A DNA stretch of 64,000 nt from Bacteroidota bacterium. Lineage in GTDB: Bacteria > Bacteroidota > Ignavibacteria > UBA10030 > UBA8401. The first letter of the stretch is position 1; each line of letters opens with the position of its first letter. Positions 1-9,249 of this stretch are shown piece after piece. The notes beneath the pieces were generated by a model. That model saw only the letters and a list, made by a program, of their open reading frames with translations. It was not told the origin of the DNA and did no database searches. The stretch is taken from NCBI GenBank assembly GCA_021796215.1, contig JAJYOK010000019.1, forward strand, positions 1 through 64,000. The letters are read 5' to 3'. The translations under genes were made by a program, and so were the position numbers.

Positions 1-1192
1 AGAATCCTTGTCCTGCAACGCCGCCCATCGCAACGGGCTTTGCATTAGGATCAGTATGGCAGGCAAAACATGTTGCGCCGGCATTATCGTGCCAGTCGCC
101 GTGAACTCCGCTCATGAATCCGGAAGCGTGCGTTTTTGGATCGGTGTGTTTCACGCCGTCGGGGTCAACATGGCATTTCATGCAGGTCGGGTCGTTCCCT
201 TCCGTATCATGGCACGTCATGCAGCTTTCAATATCGCGGCGGGCAAGCCGTGCGTGTTCACCGCCGCCGCTTCCATATCCAATTGTGACAAAATCGGTAA
301 CTTCGTGGCTCACCGGCATCGGTCCACCGAGCGCCGCGCTTCCATTCTCATGGCAATCATTGCAAAATGATTGTTCGTGATGGCACGTTTGGCATTCAAG
401 CGCTTTTCCTTTTGCATCAATGCCGTGTGTGAAACGATAATTGATATCGTGCACAGCCTGCCCGGCAAGCGCTTCTGGTTTATCATTCCCTAATACTCGC
501 GGAGAAATCATTCCTGTCTTCGAGCCGCCGCTGAGCGTAGTAAGATTCGAAGCGTCATGACACTGAGCGCATGATGCCTGAGTATGGCAGCTCTGGCACT
601 GCGCATCCGGAGATGTTGCCCGCGCTGCAAAACCATGTTCCTTAATAAAATTTCCAACCGTGTGAGAAACCGGCCGTAATGTTTGGAGATTAGTATGGCA
701 GGTTTCGCATTGCATATTTGCCTTCACATCGTTATGACATGTAGAGCACGTTGCCATTGCCGGCAAGTTTGCTTTAGACGCATAATCAACTTTGTCTAAT
801 CCCTTGTGGCACGTTACACATTCTACTTTCTGTTCGCCGATGTGCAGCTTGTGATTGAAAAGAACTTCGCTTTGAATTTTTTCCAGCGGAACTTCAGTCT
901 CTTCACTAACGTGACAATAGGTACAATTCGTGTCAAGCTGATCCTGATGGCACGTTGAACATTCTGTATGCGTAGGAATCAAATTATCGTTCGATGAAAT
1001 GCTGGTATCTGCAGCAGTATGACAGGTAGAACAATCAACGCCGTTATCAACGATATGTTTTTTGTGGGAAAACTTAATAATCTTGCTATGATCTTGCGTT
1101 TGTTCATTTCCGCCGGCACCCAATCCGCCAGCAAGAGCGATTGCCGTGATCATTGCTATACAAATTCCAAAAAATAAAATCCGATTTCTCAT
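1..1192 (-). CDS. Multiheme c-type cytochrome, at least 13 hemes (3' end outside window)
   Basis: The reading frame opens at an ATG at 1192 and runs without a stop to the left edge, giving about 397 visible residues; the C-terminus is missing. An N-terminal hydrophobic segment (about residues 4-22) is a signal peptide, so the protein should be exported for periplasmic heme attachment. I count 13 CXXCH sites, including CSTCH, CTYCH, CVTCH, CETCH, CQSCH, CAQCH, CNDCH, CMKCH and CFACH, many in cytochrome c3/c7-like spacing with extra histidines as sixth ligands. A good Shine-Dalgarno (AAAGGGA) precedes the start. It begins 30 bases after the beta-barrel gene and probably shares its transcript, which suggests a pairing of a heme wire with an outer-membrane protein. 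The role in electron transfer is inferred; the specific partner is unknown. Confidence 0.9.
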   Translation of the reverse strand, partial: MRNRILFFGICIAMITAIALAGGLGAGGNEQTQDHSKIIKFSHKKHIVDNGVDCSTCHTAADTSISSNDNLIPTHTECSTCHQDQLDTNCTYCHVSEETEVPLEKIQSEVLFNHKLHIGEQKVECVTCHKGLDKVDYASKANLPAMATCSTCHNDVKANMQCETCHTNLQTLRPVSHTVGNFIKEHGFAARATSPDAQCQSCHTQASCAQCHDASNLTTLSGGSKTGMISPRVLGNDKPEALAGQAVHDINYRFTHGIDAKGKALECQTCHHEQSFCNDCHENGSAALGGPMPVSHEVTDFVTIGYGSGGGEHARLARRDIESCMTCHDTEGNDPTCMKCHVDPDGVKHTDPKTHASGFMSGVHGDWHDNAGATCFACHTDPNAKPVAMGGVAGQGF

Positions 1193-1222
1193 ATTGAAAA
1201 TCCCTTTGGGAGAATATCCTTA

Positions 1223-2506
1223 TTAGAACGAGAGGAACCGATCACTGAACCAGTAACTTACTTTCATAAAAATGCGCATATCGTTCGCATAGATCCGGTT
1301 GCGCATCCATTGCATTTGAATATCTACTGAAAGCATTTGCATTGGACGATACGTCGCGCCAAGTGTGCCGTTCACCACCGAGTTCTTTTCCGCTTGCTGC
1401 GACACCTGATAGGATGCATAACCGAAGCCGATCATTGGAATCAATGTTCGTTCAAAAACAGGATACACCACCTGTAGCGATACGCCATTCAAATCGCCTT
1501 CGTATCCTAAGTTGCGCGTATATGAAACGCTTACACCGCGGTACGTCCCGCCAACACGGATACGCGTGCTTTGATCGTCGGTATAGCTCACATATCCATA
1601 GCGAACGTACGTCTGAATATCCGGCACAGGCGCATATTCAATTCCGCCTTCGGCTTCCTGTGTGCTGTTGGTTTCGAACACGGAAAAAATTGAATTGAAG
1701 GCGACACGGGGCTGACGGAATAAATATTCTCCCGTCACATTGACATTAGTAAGTACCGAGACCCGTGTAAACAATTGTGCACGCGAAATACGCTCGAAGT
1801 TCACATCGTAATCAGATCTGCCGTATACATTAAAAACGCGTGACATTGTGTACTCGGCATCTACGCTTGCGTACTCTTCTTCGACCGGAGCATAGGCAAT
1901 TTCAATCACTTCCGGATTGAACAGTGAATCTGCGCGCACAGCCTTGAACGACTCCGGCTTCCTGCTTCGATTCATATAGCTGATGCCGAGCGAGCCATCG
2001 GTGACCGGCATGAAAAGTATTTGTGCACCATAAAGAGCATTGTCGGAAAAATTTCTCTTCAAGTTGATCGTCCGGGATTGCACGACGTTGTAGCCGCCGT
2101 ATGCCGTCACGCCGATCATTCCGGAAAGAAATCGTGCCTTCGCAACACCGCCGTCCATTAATCCATTGCCGACTCCGGCAAACACAAATTGACGGCCCAA
2201 GGAAACATCTATCATGTCGGCAATATTCCGTCCCTGAAATACAAGAGACGAAAGACGCAGATCGGGGTCACTGCTGATGACTGTTCCGAAATCTTTCGAC
2301 ACCTGAAAATTAGTGTTGAAGAAAAAGTGTGTCTCGCCGACGTTGAACTGAACGTTCTCGTACGCACGTAAATAATTTTGTTTTGCAAGCGATGTATCGC
2401 GGCCCTGCCAGCCGTAGAACGATGTCGTGAATCGCCCGCTCATCAGTTGTGCCGTGCACGCAGTAAACGAAAAAAACAGGAGAAGAAATATTTTTCGAAT
2501 CATCAT
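1223..2506 (-). CDS. Outer-membrane beta-barrel protein
   Basis: This 427-residue protein has a signal peptide (MMIRKIFLLLFFSFTACTAQ) and then a long run of alternating hydrophobic/polar strands rich in Tyr, Gly and Ser. It ends in a C-terminal phenylalanine (DRFLSF), as typical for outer-membrane barrels. No heme motif is present. It lies between a c554-like cytochrome and a cytochrome with at least 13 hemes, all on the minus strand. It could therefore be the barrel of a porin-cytochrome conduit, analogous in position (not demonstrably in sequence) to MtrB/PioB-like proteins. A Shine-Dalgarno AAAGGA precedes the first ATG; the adjacent second ATG at 2503 is equally possible. The two structured repeats at 2646-2995 lie directly upstream. 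Family assignment beyond barrel is not possible by eye. Confidence 0.75.
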   Translation of the reverse strand: MMIRKIFLLLFFSFTACTAQLMSGRFTTSFYGWQGRDTSLAKQNYLRAYENVQFNVGETHFFFNTNFQVSKDFGTVISSDPDLRLSSLVFQGRNIADMIDVSLGRQFVFAGVGNGLMDGGVAKARFLSGMIGVTAYGGYNVVQSRTINLKRNFSDNALYGAQILFMPVTDGSLGISYMNRSRKPESFKAVRADSLFNPEVIEIAYAPVEEEYASVDAEYTMSRVFNVYGRSDYDVNFERISRAQLFTRVSVLTNVNVTGEYLFRQPRVAFNSIFSVFETNSTQEAEGGIEYAPVPDIQTYVRYGYVSYTDDQSTRIRVGGTYRGVSVSYTRNLGYEGDLNGVSLQVVYPVFERTLIPMIGFGYASYQVSQQAEKNSVVNGTLGATYRPMQMLSVDIQMQWMRNRIYANDMRIFMKVSYWFSDRFLSF

Positions 2507-2645
2507 GGGCTATTCCTTTAACGTGTACCTCTGCAATGACAAGGATTGTGCCATTATTTTTCACGAAAATCACGTGAATAATGTTTGTCTCTCGTTGCAA
2601 TGTTCCAAGATTTAGTAATGGTAATTATGGCACTTCAGAAATAAG

Positions 2646-2747
2646 AAAAGCCGCCTGCTCCAGAACAGACGGCTTTGTGGTCAGAGGCTTGCCGAGCCTC
2701 GTGGGAATGCCAGCTAGAGGAGGGAATGCTGGCAGGGGAAATTTTAT
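2646..2747 (-). repeat. Structured RNA-like repeat with terminator, copy 1
   Basis: This stretch of about 100 bases is a diverged direct copy of 2889-2995. Read on the minus strand it can fold into three consecutive hairpins: GCCAGC/GCTGGC, GAGGCT/AGCCTC, and a terminator-like stem AAAGCCGTCTG pairing with CAGGCGGCTTT, followed by TTTTC. One stem pair is a G-U wobble here but A-U in copy 2, so pairing is kept despite the change. It lies 140 bases upstream of the beta-barrel gene. Confidence 0.7.
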
Positions 2748-2888
2748 AAACACCCTTTTCCAAACTCTGTTGTATTTTCTTACAACTACTGTGCCAAGAC
2801 AAATTCAATGGAGAGCGCGTTAAAAAGGGCAATTCTCTTTTGCGTTGTTTCTAACGTATGAGAAAACCAAAAAAAAATTCCCAAAATA

Positions 2889-2919
2889 AAAAGCCGTCTG
2901 CTCCAGAACAGACGGCTTT
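2889..2919 (-). terminator. Rho-independent terminator after c554-like gene
   Basis: On the minus strand an 11-bp stem (AAAGCCGTCTG with CAGACGGCTTT) is followed by TTTTTATTTT. It closes transcription of the cytochrome gene ending at 2990. A near copy of the same stem sits at 2646-2676. Confidence 0.85.
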
Positions 2920-2995
2920 GTGGTCAGAGGCTTTGCCATGCCTCGAGAGAACGCCAGCGTTTGAGGAGGGAGCTGGCTATGGGGAATCTTTACTT
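2889..2995 (-). repeat. Structured RNA-like repeat with terminator, copy 2
   Basis: This is the second copy of the three-hairpin element. It starts over the stop codon of the c554-like gene (TAA at 2990-2992) and ends in a strong rho-independent terminator on the minus strand: AAAGCCGTCTG, an 8-base loop, CAGACGGCTTT, then a long T-rich tract. It is a credible terminator for the upstream cytochrome operon. With copy 1 it forms a tandem leader before the beta-barrel gene. Confidence 0.75.
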
Positions 2996-3523
2996 CGCAG
3001 GTATCTCGTGCTTAATTTTTGCCCATGCAACTTTGTAGTCGAATGATTTGAACGTCGGGCTTTTTTCATTATGACATTCTGTGCACAGTTTCGGATCGTC
3101 TTTTGCAAGAACCAAACCAGCGGCAATTGCTTTCTTCTGGTCTTTCATAATTGTCATAACTTTATAATCGGAACCGGGACCGTGGCACGATTCGCACTGT
3201 ACACCATCTTCTTGTTTGAAGGTTGGCATTTTTGCGTCGGAACCGTATCCGGTAACGTGGCATTTCAAGCACTCCGGCGATTCTGCGGCTGGTGTTTTCA
3301 GTCCTTTCGCTTTCGCAATTTCATTCGCCTTATCGGTCTGAAGTGTTTTGAATGCGTCCGCATGTTTTGACGCTTCCCAAATACCAAACTGCTTGCCCTG
3401 CTTGTCTGATTTATGGCACATCGAACAGATTTTCACCCCGACATATTTATGCTGTGCGAACAGAGCGGTTGCGGAGAACGAACAAAAAGCCGCAAGGAAA
3501 AGAATTGTTGTGAACTTTTTCAT
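2990..3523 (-). CDS. Tetraheme cytochrome c554-like protein
   Basis: This 177-residue protein has a signal peptide (residues 1-23, cleavage after ALFA) and four CXXCH sites at about 33-37, 85-89, 110-114 and 147-151. The pattern KICSMCH, ECLKCHVTGYG, QCESCHGPGSDY and LCTECHN matches the cytochrome c554/c-prime multiheme family, which carries electrons in the periplasm. A Shine-Dalgarno AAAGGA precedes the ATG. It follows the 11-heme gene in the same direction after a 211-base gap. A terminator follows immediately. It most likely acts as a small soluble shuttle for the membrane complexes encoded upstream; that role is inferred from context. Confidence 0.88.
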   Translation of the reverse strand: MKKFTTILFLAAFCSFSATALFAQHKYVGVKICSMCHKSDKQGKQFGIWEASKHADAFKTLQTDKANEIAKAKGLKTPAAESPECLKCHVTGYGSDAKMPTFKQEDGVQCESCHGPGSDYKVMTIMKDQKKAIAAGLVLAKDDPKLCTECHNEKSPTFKSFDYKVAWAKIKHEIPAK

Positions 3524-3734
3524 TGCTGGATATTATCCTTTCTTTAACTTAGTTAATAATTACTGCACCCAAAGGAATCAAAATTTGTCGTGCTGTGTTA
3601 CAGCGTCAAAAATTGTGCCAGTGGAAAAAAGAGCCGTTTCTCTCGTTTTTGTTGATTTCATTGACTCTTTGCTCTTGATTTCAAGAATTGTCCATTGATA
3701 TTTTTCTGTACACAAGAATTCCTTGTTTTACACT

Positions 3735-5207
3735 CTATACTTTGTGTTTGCCATTTTTCTCAAGGCGGCGAATGTAAAGGAAGAGCGACACTGCAAGAAT
3801 TGTAATGATCAATGTCGCAACGCCGAGACCCATGCGGCGGAAATAATATTCTTCCACAGCGCCTTTGGCCTCACCTTCGACGAGTGCAGCTGTTGCCAAT
3901 CCGGGTTTTACAGTCTCTGCAAATTTTTCTTCGTTGAAAGCATGAACTGCTGTGCGCGATTGCAGCAGCGCTTGATGCGCATCGCGTAGTTTGTATTCTG
4001 CGTCGGAAACTTCCATACCGCGCTGTTCAGCTTCATTCACCAACATTTTTGCTTTCGCCTCTTCGTGTATCAGGCTATCCATCAGCGTTCTCATCTGCTG
4101 CGCGGCAATGAAGCCTTTCGGGTTTTCTTTTTCCGTATGGCATCGGCTGCAAACGGCATCCGCCGTTGTACCAAGCATTTTTTCTGTCGGAGTCAAAATC
4201 TCATGATTGCTGTGACAGGTTTCGCATTCAGGAAGCTTCCGCTCGTCAAATGCTTTTTTGTGCGGACTGGAAGAAAATAAATCCGCATTGAGCGCGTGGC
4301 ACGTTCCGCATACTTTTGAAATTGATTCAACGCCGGGAGGCACCGCTCCGTGATTGCCATGGCAACTGTTACACGCAGGCGCGGAAATGTCATGTTTTTT
4401 TAGCAGCGCAACACCATGAACACTGAGAGAATATTTTTCAAATTGATCGGTCGGAATTCCGTACTGTTTCATGTACGCGGCATCGCTGTGGCAATGTGCG
4501 CACGTCGCAGGAATGTTCAGCGGATACACACTTGATTTCGCATCATGCACCGATTTGATATCATGGCTTCCGTGGCAGCTTGCACACTCCGCAGGTTTCG
4601 GGTCCCCTTTTTTATTACGGATGCCGTGAATGCTCGTTCGATACTTTTCCAACTGATCAACGGGCAAGGAAGGATCATACGTCCGCATGTACGTCGGATT
4701 TGCGTGACATTTCGCACACGTTGCAGGAATGTTCAATGGATAAACAGGCGACGCCGGATTTTTTACTGAAACGATTCCGTGCGCATTGTGACAAGTTGAA
4801 CACTGAGCAATCCGAGCATTTCCGGTCAGATCGAGTCTGCCATGTACGCTTTCCTTCAAATTCTCAAATTGGTTAGTCGGAAGAGAAGAATGGTACTGCT
4901 TCATCTTCTCTGCATCGCCGTGGCATTTCGCACACATCGAAGAAATTTGATCGCCCTTCGGAACACCGATGTATCCTGCTTTTTTATCCATCGCCTGATC
5001 CATATCTTCGGCGTAACGATTTCCACCATGGCAGTCTGCGCAGGAAAGTCCTTTCATACGATGAATGTCATGCTGAAACAATTTTGCTTCAGGTGTTTCA
5101 AGATCATTGTGGCAGGACACGCATTGATCAACGCGCGTTTGAGCTTGGCTGAAAACCAGCCCGCTGCTTATTATAACGAGACTAAGAATATATGCAAAGT
5201 GTTTCAT
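3735..5207 (-). CDS. 11-heme membrane-anchored cytochrome c
   Basis: The predicted protein (490 residues) has an N-terminal signal peptide and a single C-terminal transmembrane helix ([17 protein letters not shown]) with a basic tail, so it is a periplasmic domain anchored in the inner membrane. I count 11 CXXCH motifs: CVSCH, CADCH, CAKCH, CSTCH, CAKCH, CASCH, CAHCH, CNSCH, CGTCH, CETCH and CSRCH. The middle contains repeated modules of the type [10 protein letters not shown] followed by a Y-x-x-S-V/I-HG segment. I chose the ATG at 5207 because it overlaps the cytochrome b stop codon as ATGA; an ATG three codons earlier is possible. It follows Rieske and cytochrome b directly and so probably replaces cytochrome c1/f as electron acceptor of a bc-type complex. 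Confidence 0.9.
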   Translation of the reverse strand: MKHFAYILSLVIISSGLVFSQAQTRVDQCVSCHNDLETPEAKLFQHDIHRMKGLSCADCHGGNRYAEDMDQAMDKKAGYIGVPKGDQISSMCAKCHGDAEKMKQYHSSLPTNQFENLKESVHGRLDLTGNARIAQCSTCHNAHGIVSVKNPASPVYPLNIPATCAKCHANPTYMRTYDPSLPVDQLEKYRTSIHGIRNKKGDPKPAECASCHGSHDIKSVHDAKSSVYPLNIPATCAHCHSDAAYMKQYGIPTDQFEKYSLSVHGVALLKKHDISAPACNSCHGNHGAVPPGVESISKVCGTCHALNADLFSSSPHKKAFDERKLPECETCHSNHEILTPTEKMLGTTADAVCSRCHTEKENPKGFIAAQQMRTLMDSLIHEEAKAKMLVNEAEQRGMEVSDAEYKLRDAHQALLQSRTAVHAFNEEKFAETVKPGLATAALVEGEAKGAVEEYYFRRMGLGVATLIITILAVSLFLYIRRLEKNGKHKV

Positions 5208-6277
5208 GCCAGCCATCCAATGATGGTGAGAACAATAATGAATAATACCACAAAAAGACCGAGATAATTAATGAAGCGGTTACGCTCACCGCGCGAGCTT
5301 TTTTTATCCCAGAAAGGAACCAACGTCCACAACGCGCCCGCCGCTCCGAAAAGCAACACACCCAACACTTCTCCATCCATTGACAAAATATGTGCCGGAA
5401 GATACTTCAACGTTTGATACATGAAAAGAAAATACCACTCAGGTTTTATTCCGGCAGGAGCAGAAGCAAATGCGTCCGCTTTTTTTCCCAATTCCCACGG
5501 AAAGAATACCGCGAGAATCGCGAGCACATTCAACACGATAAGCCAGAGAAGCAAATCGCGGAGAAGGAAATTCGGGAAGAACGGCATTACTTTTCGTTCA
5601 GTATCATGGTGCCCATCGAGCGGTTCACTCATTCCCTGCCGCTGTACCAGAAGAAGATGAATGGACAAGAACACAATGAAAATTCCCGGAAGAATGGCAA
5701 CGTGAATACCGAAGAAACGTGAGAGCGTTGCACCTGTGACATCTTCGCCGGCGCGGAGAAACGTCAGCATCGGTTTACCAATCACAGGAAGAATTCCGGC
5801 AATATCTGTTCCGACGCGCGTTGCAAAAAATGCAAGTTCATTCCACGGCAGCAGATATCCGCTGAAACCGAATCCGAAGGCGAGCAACAGCATCACCATG
5901 CCAGTCAGCCATGTCATTTCCCGCGGCGCACGGTATGCCTTTGTAAAGAAGACGCTGAACATGTGCACGAAGATTGCAAGGATAAATAAATTTGCTGCCC
6001 AGCTGTGAATGGAACGAATCAGCCAGCCGAATTGTACTTTCGACATGATGAATTGAATGCTTTCAAAAGCGAGGCTATCGCTTCCTTTGTAATACATCAG
6101 CAGAAGAATTCCCGTAACAACCTGAATGATGAAAAGGAAAAGCGAAACGCCGCCGAAATAGTACCACACCGAATGGCGATTGATGGGAACATATTTCTTT
6201 CCCATAAACTGCACTAAATCATCAAGCTCAACCCGGGAATTGATCCACGTATAAATTTTTTTGAGGGAAGTTTTCAT
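5204..6277 (-). CDS. Cytochrome b (bc-complex type, b6 plus subunit IV-like region)
   Basis: This 357-residue integral membrane protein has about eight hydrophobic helices. Two histidine pairs sit on two helices (H91/H105 and H192/H207), as needed for hemes bL and bH. The quinol-oxidation PEWY motif is present at about 279-282 ([11 protein letters not shown]). The C-terminal part corresponds to subunit IV fused to the b6-like half. It oxidises quinol together with the Rieske protein encoded immediately upstream; the genes overlap by four bases (ATGA). The downstream cytochrome gene also overlaps its stop. The reaction follows from the family; which high-potential acceptor is used is inferred to be the neighbouring 11-heme protein. 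Confidence 0.93.
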   Translation of the reverse strand: MKTSLKKIYTWINSRVELDDLVQFMGKKYVPINRHSVWYYFGGVSLFLFIIQVVTGILLLMYYKGSDSLAFESIQFIMSKVQFGWLIRSIHSWAANLFILAIFVHMFSVFFTKAYRAPREMTWLTGMVMLLLAFGFGFSGYLLPWNELAFFATRVGTDIAGILPVIGKPMLTFLRAGEDVTGATLSRFFGIHVAILPGIFIVFLSIHLLLVQRQGMSEPLDGHHDTERKVMPFFPNFLLRDLLLWLIVLNVLAILAVFFPWELGKKADAFASAPAGIKPEWYFLFMYQTLKYLPAHILSMDGEVLGVLLFGAAGALWTLVPFWDKKSSRGERNRFINYLGLFVVLFIIVLTIIGWLA

Positions 6278-6738
6278 GATTTTTTTGAAATCACAACCTC
6301 CTCTCCTTGAACAATGACGCGGTATTCATCAAGCGGCCGCGGCGGCGGGCCGGAAATATTCCGCCCGTTGAGATCATACTTTCCGTTATGACACGCGCAC
6401 CAAATAACACCCATGTCTTTACGGTACTGAACCGTGCAGGCAAGATGAGTACAGACTGCAGAGAAAGCGCGAAAATTGCCGTTTGCTGTTCGAATAAGAA
6501 TGACCGGCTTATTTCCGAAGCGGACTATTGTGCCGCTGTCTTTTTCGAAAGCGCTGATCTTTCCCGCTTTTACGCTCTGCACTTCAACTTCAGATTGTAC
6601 CGGAGGCTTGAGATAAGAGAGAATAGGATAGAGTACAGAGGCAAGCCACGCAATAATGCCGCCGCCGAGAATCAATTTTAGGAAATCACGCTTCTCCGGC
6701 TCGGGAGCTTTTGGAGTATCTTCTGGTGAAGCAATCAT
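6274..6738 (-). CDS. Rieske iron-sulfur protein of a bc-type complex
   Basis: This 154-residue protein has an N-terminal membrane segment (about residues 20-42) preceded by KRDFLK, which resembles a Tat signal. The 2Fe-2S binding boxes are CTHLAC (96-101) and CACHNG (114-119), giving ligands C96, H98, C114 and H117, with C101 and C116 placed for the stabilising disulfide. A GPPPRPL segment follows, as typical of Rieske proteins. It transfers an electron from quinol at the Qo site to a c-type acceptor. It overlaps the cytochrome b gene by four bases and starts 68 bases after the NapC/NirT-like gene. I see no missing residues. Confidence 0.95.
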   Translation of the reverse strand: MIASPEDTPKAPEPEKRDFLKLILGGGIIAWLASVLYPILSYLKPPVQSEVEVQSVKAGKISAFEKDSGTIVRFGNKPVILIRTANGNFRAFSAVCTHLACTVQYRKDMGVIWCACHNGKYDLNGRNISGPPPRPLDEYRVIVQGEEVVISKKS

Positions 6739-6806
6739 CTTGACCTCTTAATTGTTGTGAATACAATTTTCGAGAAACATTTGAACATCACCGCTAAAAC
6801 AAATAC

Positions 6807-8297
6807 TTACTGTCTGCTGTGGCAGTCACTGCAATTCATCTCTTTCCATGCAGTGCCAATATCAACCGGATGGCGGTACTCTACACCGTTTAATGACAAA
6901 CGTAACTTATCATTAAGATCTTGGGCAAGAATAACATGACACGTGTTGCAATCTCTTGACAGAACTTTCCCGTCGTCGCTTACGTGTTTTCCATCGTGAC
7001 ACCGGAAACATCCCGGATCGTACAAATGGCCGATGTTATTCGGATACTTCTTCCACGAAACGCGCATTTCGGGAAAGAAATTTCGGCTGTAAATATTTTG
7101 AAGCTGAACAATTGCGGAATCAATTTCAGCTTTTTTTGTTTGCGCAATGCGCGGATACCGTTCTGCATATTGCTCACGCACATAAATTCCGATGCTGTCT
7201 TTTGCTCCATTTCCTGTAGCATAATGCTGCGACAAAGCTTCGACAGAAATCGCTTTGGCATAAGGAAGCTGCGGATCAATCCAGCCTAATTTCATCGCTT
7301 CGTTCACCGATTGATTAGGCGGCCTGTAAATATGCGTCGGTCGATTATGACAATCAATGCAATCCATTAATCGTCGTTCCCCCTTTGCAAGTTGAGCGTC
7401 GGTGAACGAGCCATCATTAACTTTGTATGTCACCGTTTTCCCGTCGGGACCAACCGATTGCACCCACGGAATTACCTGCCGCTGAGAATCAATGGCAACG
7501 TACGTGATTTTGTTTCTGATATTCATGTGCCAATGAATTCCTGAAGTGGGGCCGCTTTCTGAATTACCACCGCCGATTTTCATCAGCAGCGTAATCCACC
7601 ACTCAGTATTTTTTTCATCAGGGAGAAAATATGTTTTTTCGATTTTCTTCTCCGTGTAAAAATATTTTGGCCAATGGCACTGCTCGCACGTTTGCTGAGC
7701 CGGACGAAGATTGCGGACAGGCGTTTCGATCGGGCGCGTATATTTATTGAAGAGAACCGAATAAACCTGATACGCACCGGATAATTTTGATTTGACATAC
7801 CAGTCCGCTCCCGAACCGACATGACACTCCGCACATGTCACGCGTGCATGGGGAGAATATTTGTAGGCAGTATATTCCGGCTTCATCACTTTGTGACATA
7901 CTTCGCCGCAAAACTGAACGGTTTCAGTATACTCGTATGCCTGATACGCCCCAAAGGCAGAAAATATCAGAAGGAAAACAGTGACTACAGCAAAAAACAT
8001 AAACACCGAACGATGATGTGCGTCGTTAAAATCAATCCGCAAATACCGGTGAGAGGCTTCTTTTTCTCGGCGCCTGCGGCGATGTTCGAGAATCATGCCG
8101 AGAAGAATAATTCCAACACCGGCGAATAAAGCAAGCGGCAGAATGAGAAATGCAATGACGCCCATGTACGGGTTGCGCACTTTCTCAAACACTTCCAGCA
8201 CAACGAGAAACACAATGACCGAGAAACTCACAATCGAAATTGTGGTGCCGGCAAAACTTATCGGGTTATAAAATGATTTTGGGAGAAATCTTTTCAT
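6807..8297 (-). CDS. NapC/NirT-like multiheme membrane cytochrome c (7 putative hemes)
   Basis: The protein (496 residues) begins with three hydrophobic segments, followed by a NapC/NirT-type block: FCGEVCHKVMKPEYTAY, then RVTCAECH and TCEQCHWP. The first heme site is CX3CH rather than CXXCH, a variant I recall in some related cytochromes. A C-terminal extension adds CIDCH, CFRCH, CNTCH and CSDCH, giving six CXXCH sites plus the CX3CH. Such proteins oxidise membrane quinol and pass electrons to periplasmic hemes. I chose ATG 8297 because the upstream in-frame extension (translating as NAETQSRRKKR) reads like a dispersed intergenic repeat, and AAAGAG lies before this ATG. It sits between a cytochrome b gene and the Rieske gene. 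Confidence 0.88.
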   Translation of the reverse strand: MKRFLPKSFYNPISFAGTTISIVSFSVIVFLVVLEVFEKVRNPYMGVIAFLILPLALFAGVGIILLGMILEHRRRRREKEASHRYLRIDFNDAHHRSVFMFFAVVTVFLLIFSAFGAYQAYEYTETVQFCGEVCHKVMKPEYTAYKYSPHARVTCAECHVGSGADWYVKSKLSGAYQVYSVLFNKYTRPIETPVRNLRPAQQTCEQCHWPKYFYTEKKIEKTYFLPDEKNTEWWITLLMKIGGGNSESGPTSGIHWHMNIRNKITYVAIDSQRQVIPWVQSVGPDGKTVTYKVNDGSFTDAQLAKGERRLMDCIDCHNRPTHIYRPPNQSVNEAMKLGWIDPQLPYAKAISVEALSQHYATGNGAKDSIGIYVREQYAERYPRIAQTKKAEIDSAIVQLQNIYSRNFFPEMRVSWKKYPNNIGHLYDPGCFRCHDGKHVSDDGKVLSRDCNTCHVILAQDLNDKLRLSLNGVEYRHPVDIGTAWKEMNCSDCHSRQ

Positions 8298-8349
8298 GTG
8301 AAACACTCTTTTCTTTCTGCGACTCTGCGTCTCAGCGTTGAATGTATTC

Positions 8350-9249
8350 TCATCGGTATGCAAAAATCATCGCATAAATAATCCAGACAACAATACAGAA
8401 ACCGGTCGTAAGTGCCGCCCAGCCGAAAACTTTTATTGCCCGTACCACGATCGGCGGGTACGGTTCAACGAGAAACTCTTCCAGCTTGTGTTGTTCCAGA
8501 AGTTCTTTGTACTCGGCAGGCCTGTCTATTTTATATTCTTCAAGCGAGGTTCTGCCGGAGAAAATGACAATATCCATCGGAAATTTTTCCGGGCGAAGAT
8601 GCGTATTGAAAAAGTGGATCGTAAAGATAAAACCGGTGGCAAGCAGCGCTTCGTCACTGTGAATAATAGTAGCCACGTTAATCACCCAGCCCGGGAAAAT
8701 ATGGGTTAACAACTCCGGGAACCAGAGTGTAACGCCGGTCGAACCGATCACAAAAATTCCCCAGAACACCGCAAAGTAATCGAACTTCTCCCAATACGTC
8801 CAGCGCCCGTACTGGGGACGCTCACCTTTTCCGATAAACCACTTCAGGGTCTCGATAAAATCTTTAAGGTCTTTTTTATTGAACATCATACTGCCCGGTG
8901 AAAAGATCAACGCTCTCCATGTTTTGTATTCTCTCTTTTTCATTTTCGTAATGTCTACGATATGAGTGATGAAGACGCTCATCATCACCACCGCAAAAAA
9001 GCGGTGAATGTATCCGGCAGATTCAAAACCTCCTAAGAGGTGCGAAAGAATTGACGCCCAGCCGGTGTACGAAAACTTTATCGTCAGCCCCGTCAGCGCA
9101 AGACTGATAAAACTGACGATCATAAGAATGTGAAGCACTCTGTTCAACCGGGTGAATCTTTGGAATTGCAGTTTCTGCCTGTTCATGCTCATCAGAGAAA
9201 CCGGTACAGAGGCAGGCTCATTATTTATTTGCTTTTCACTCTCGGTCAT
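8350..9249 (-). CDS. Cytochrome b subunit (formate dehydrogenase/hydrogenase gamma-like)
   Basis: About 299 residues with five hydrophobic helices carrying histidines typical of the di-heme b cytochromes of formate dehydrogenase/Ni-Fe hydrogenase type: RVLHILM, YIHRFFAV, ITHIVDI, IIHSDEALL and TIHFFNTHLRPEKFP. It resembles the C-terminal membrane domain of the fusion protein at 11221-13356. The start at 9249 (MTESEKQ) overlaps the end of the 19-heme gene by 14 bases; longer reading upstream is unlikely to be coding. It presumably exchanges electrons between the quinone pool and the 19-heme cytochrome encoded just upstream, as a split version of a CbcL-type enzyme. The direction of electron flow cannot be read from sequence. 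Confidence 0.87.
   Translation of the reverse strand: MTESEKQINNEPASVPVSLMSMNRQKLQFQRFTRLNRVLHILMIVSFISLALTGLTIKFSYTGWASILSHLLGGFESAGYIHRFFAVVMMSVFITHIVDITKMKKREYKTWRALIFSPGSMMFNKKDLKDFIETLKWFIGKGERPQYGRWTYWEKFDYFAVFWGIFVIGSTGVTLWFPELLTHIFPGWVINVATIIHSDEALLATGFIFTIHFFNTHLRPEKFPMDIVIFSGRTSLEEYKIDRPAEYKELLEQHKLEEFLVEPYPPIVVRAIKVFGWAALTTGFCIVVWIIYAMIFAYR

Noticed and set aside
2646-2995. c-di-GMP-I (GEMM) riboswitch
   Set aside because: GGCAAA and GCAAAGCC-like words occur, but the required P2 hairpin between them and the tetraloop-receptor stem are absent.
8298-8363. Longer N-terminus of the NapC/NirT-like protein
   Set aside because: The extension reads as the common intergenic repeat (NAETQSRRKKR) and lacks a ribosome site; ATG 8297 has one.
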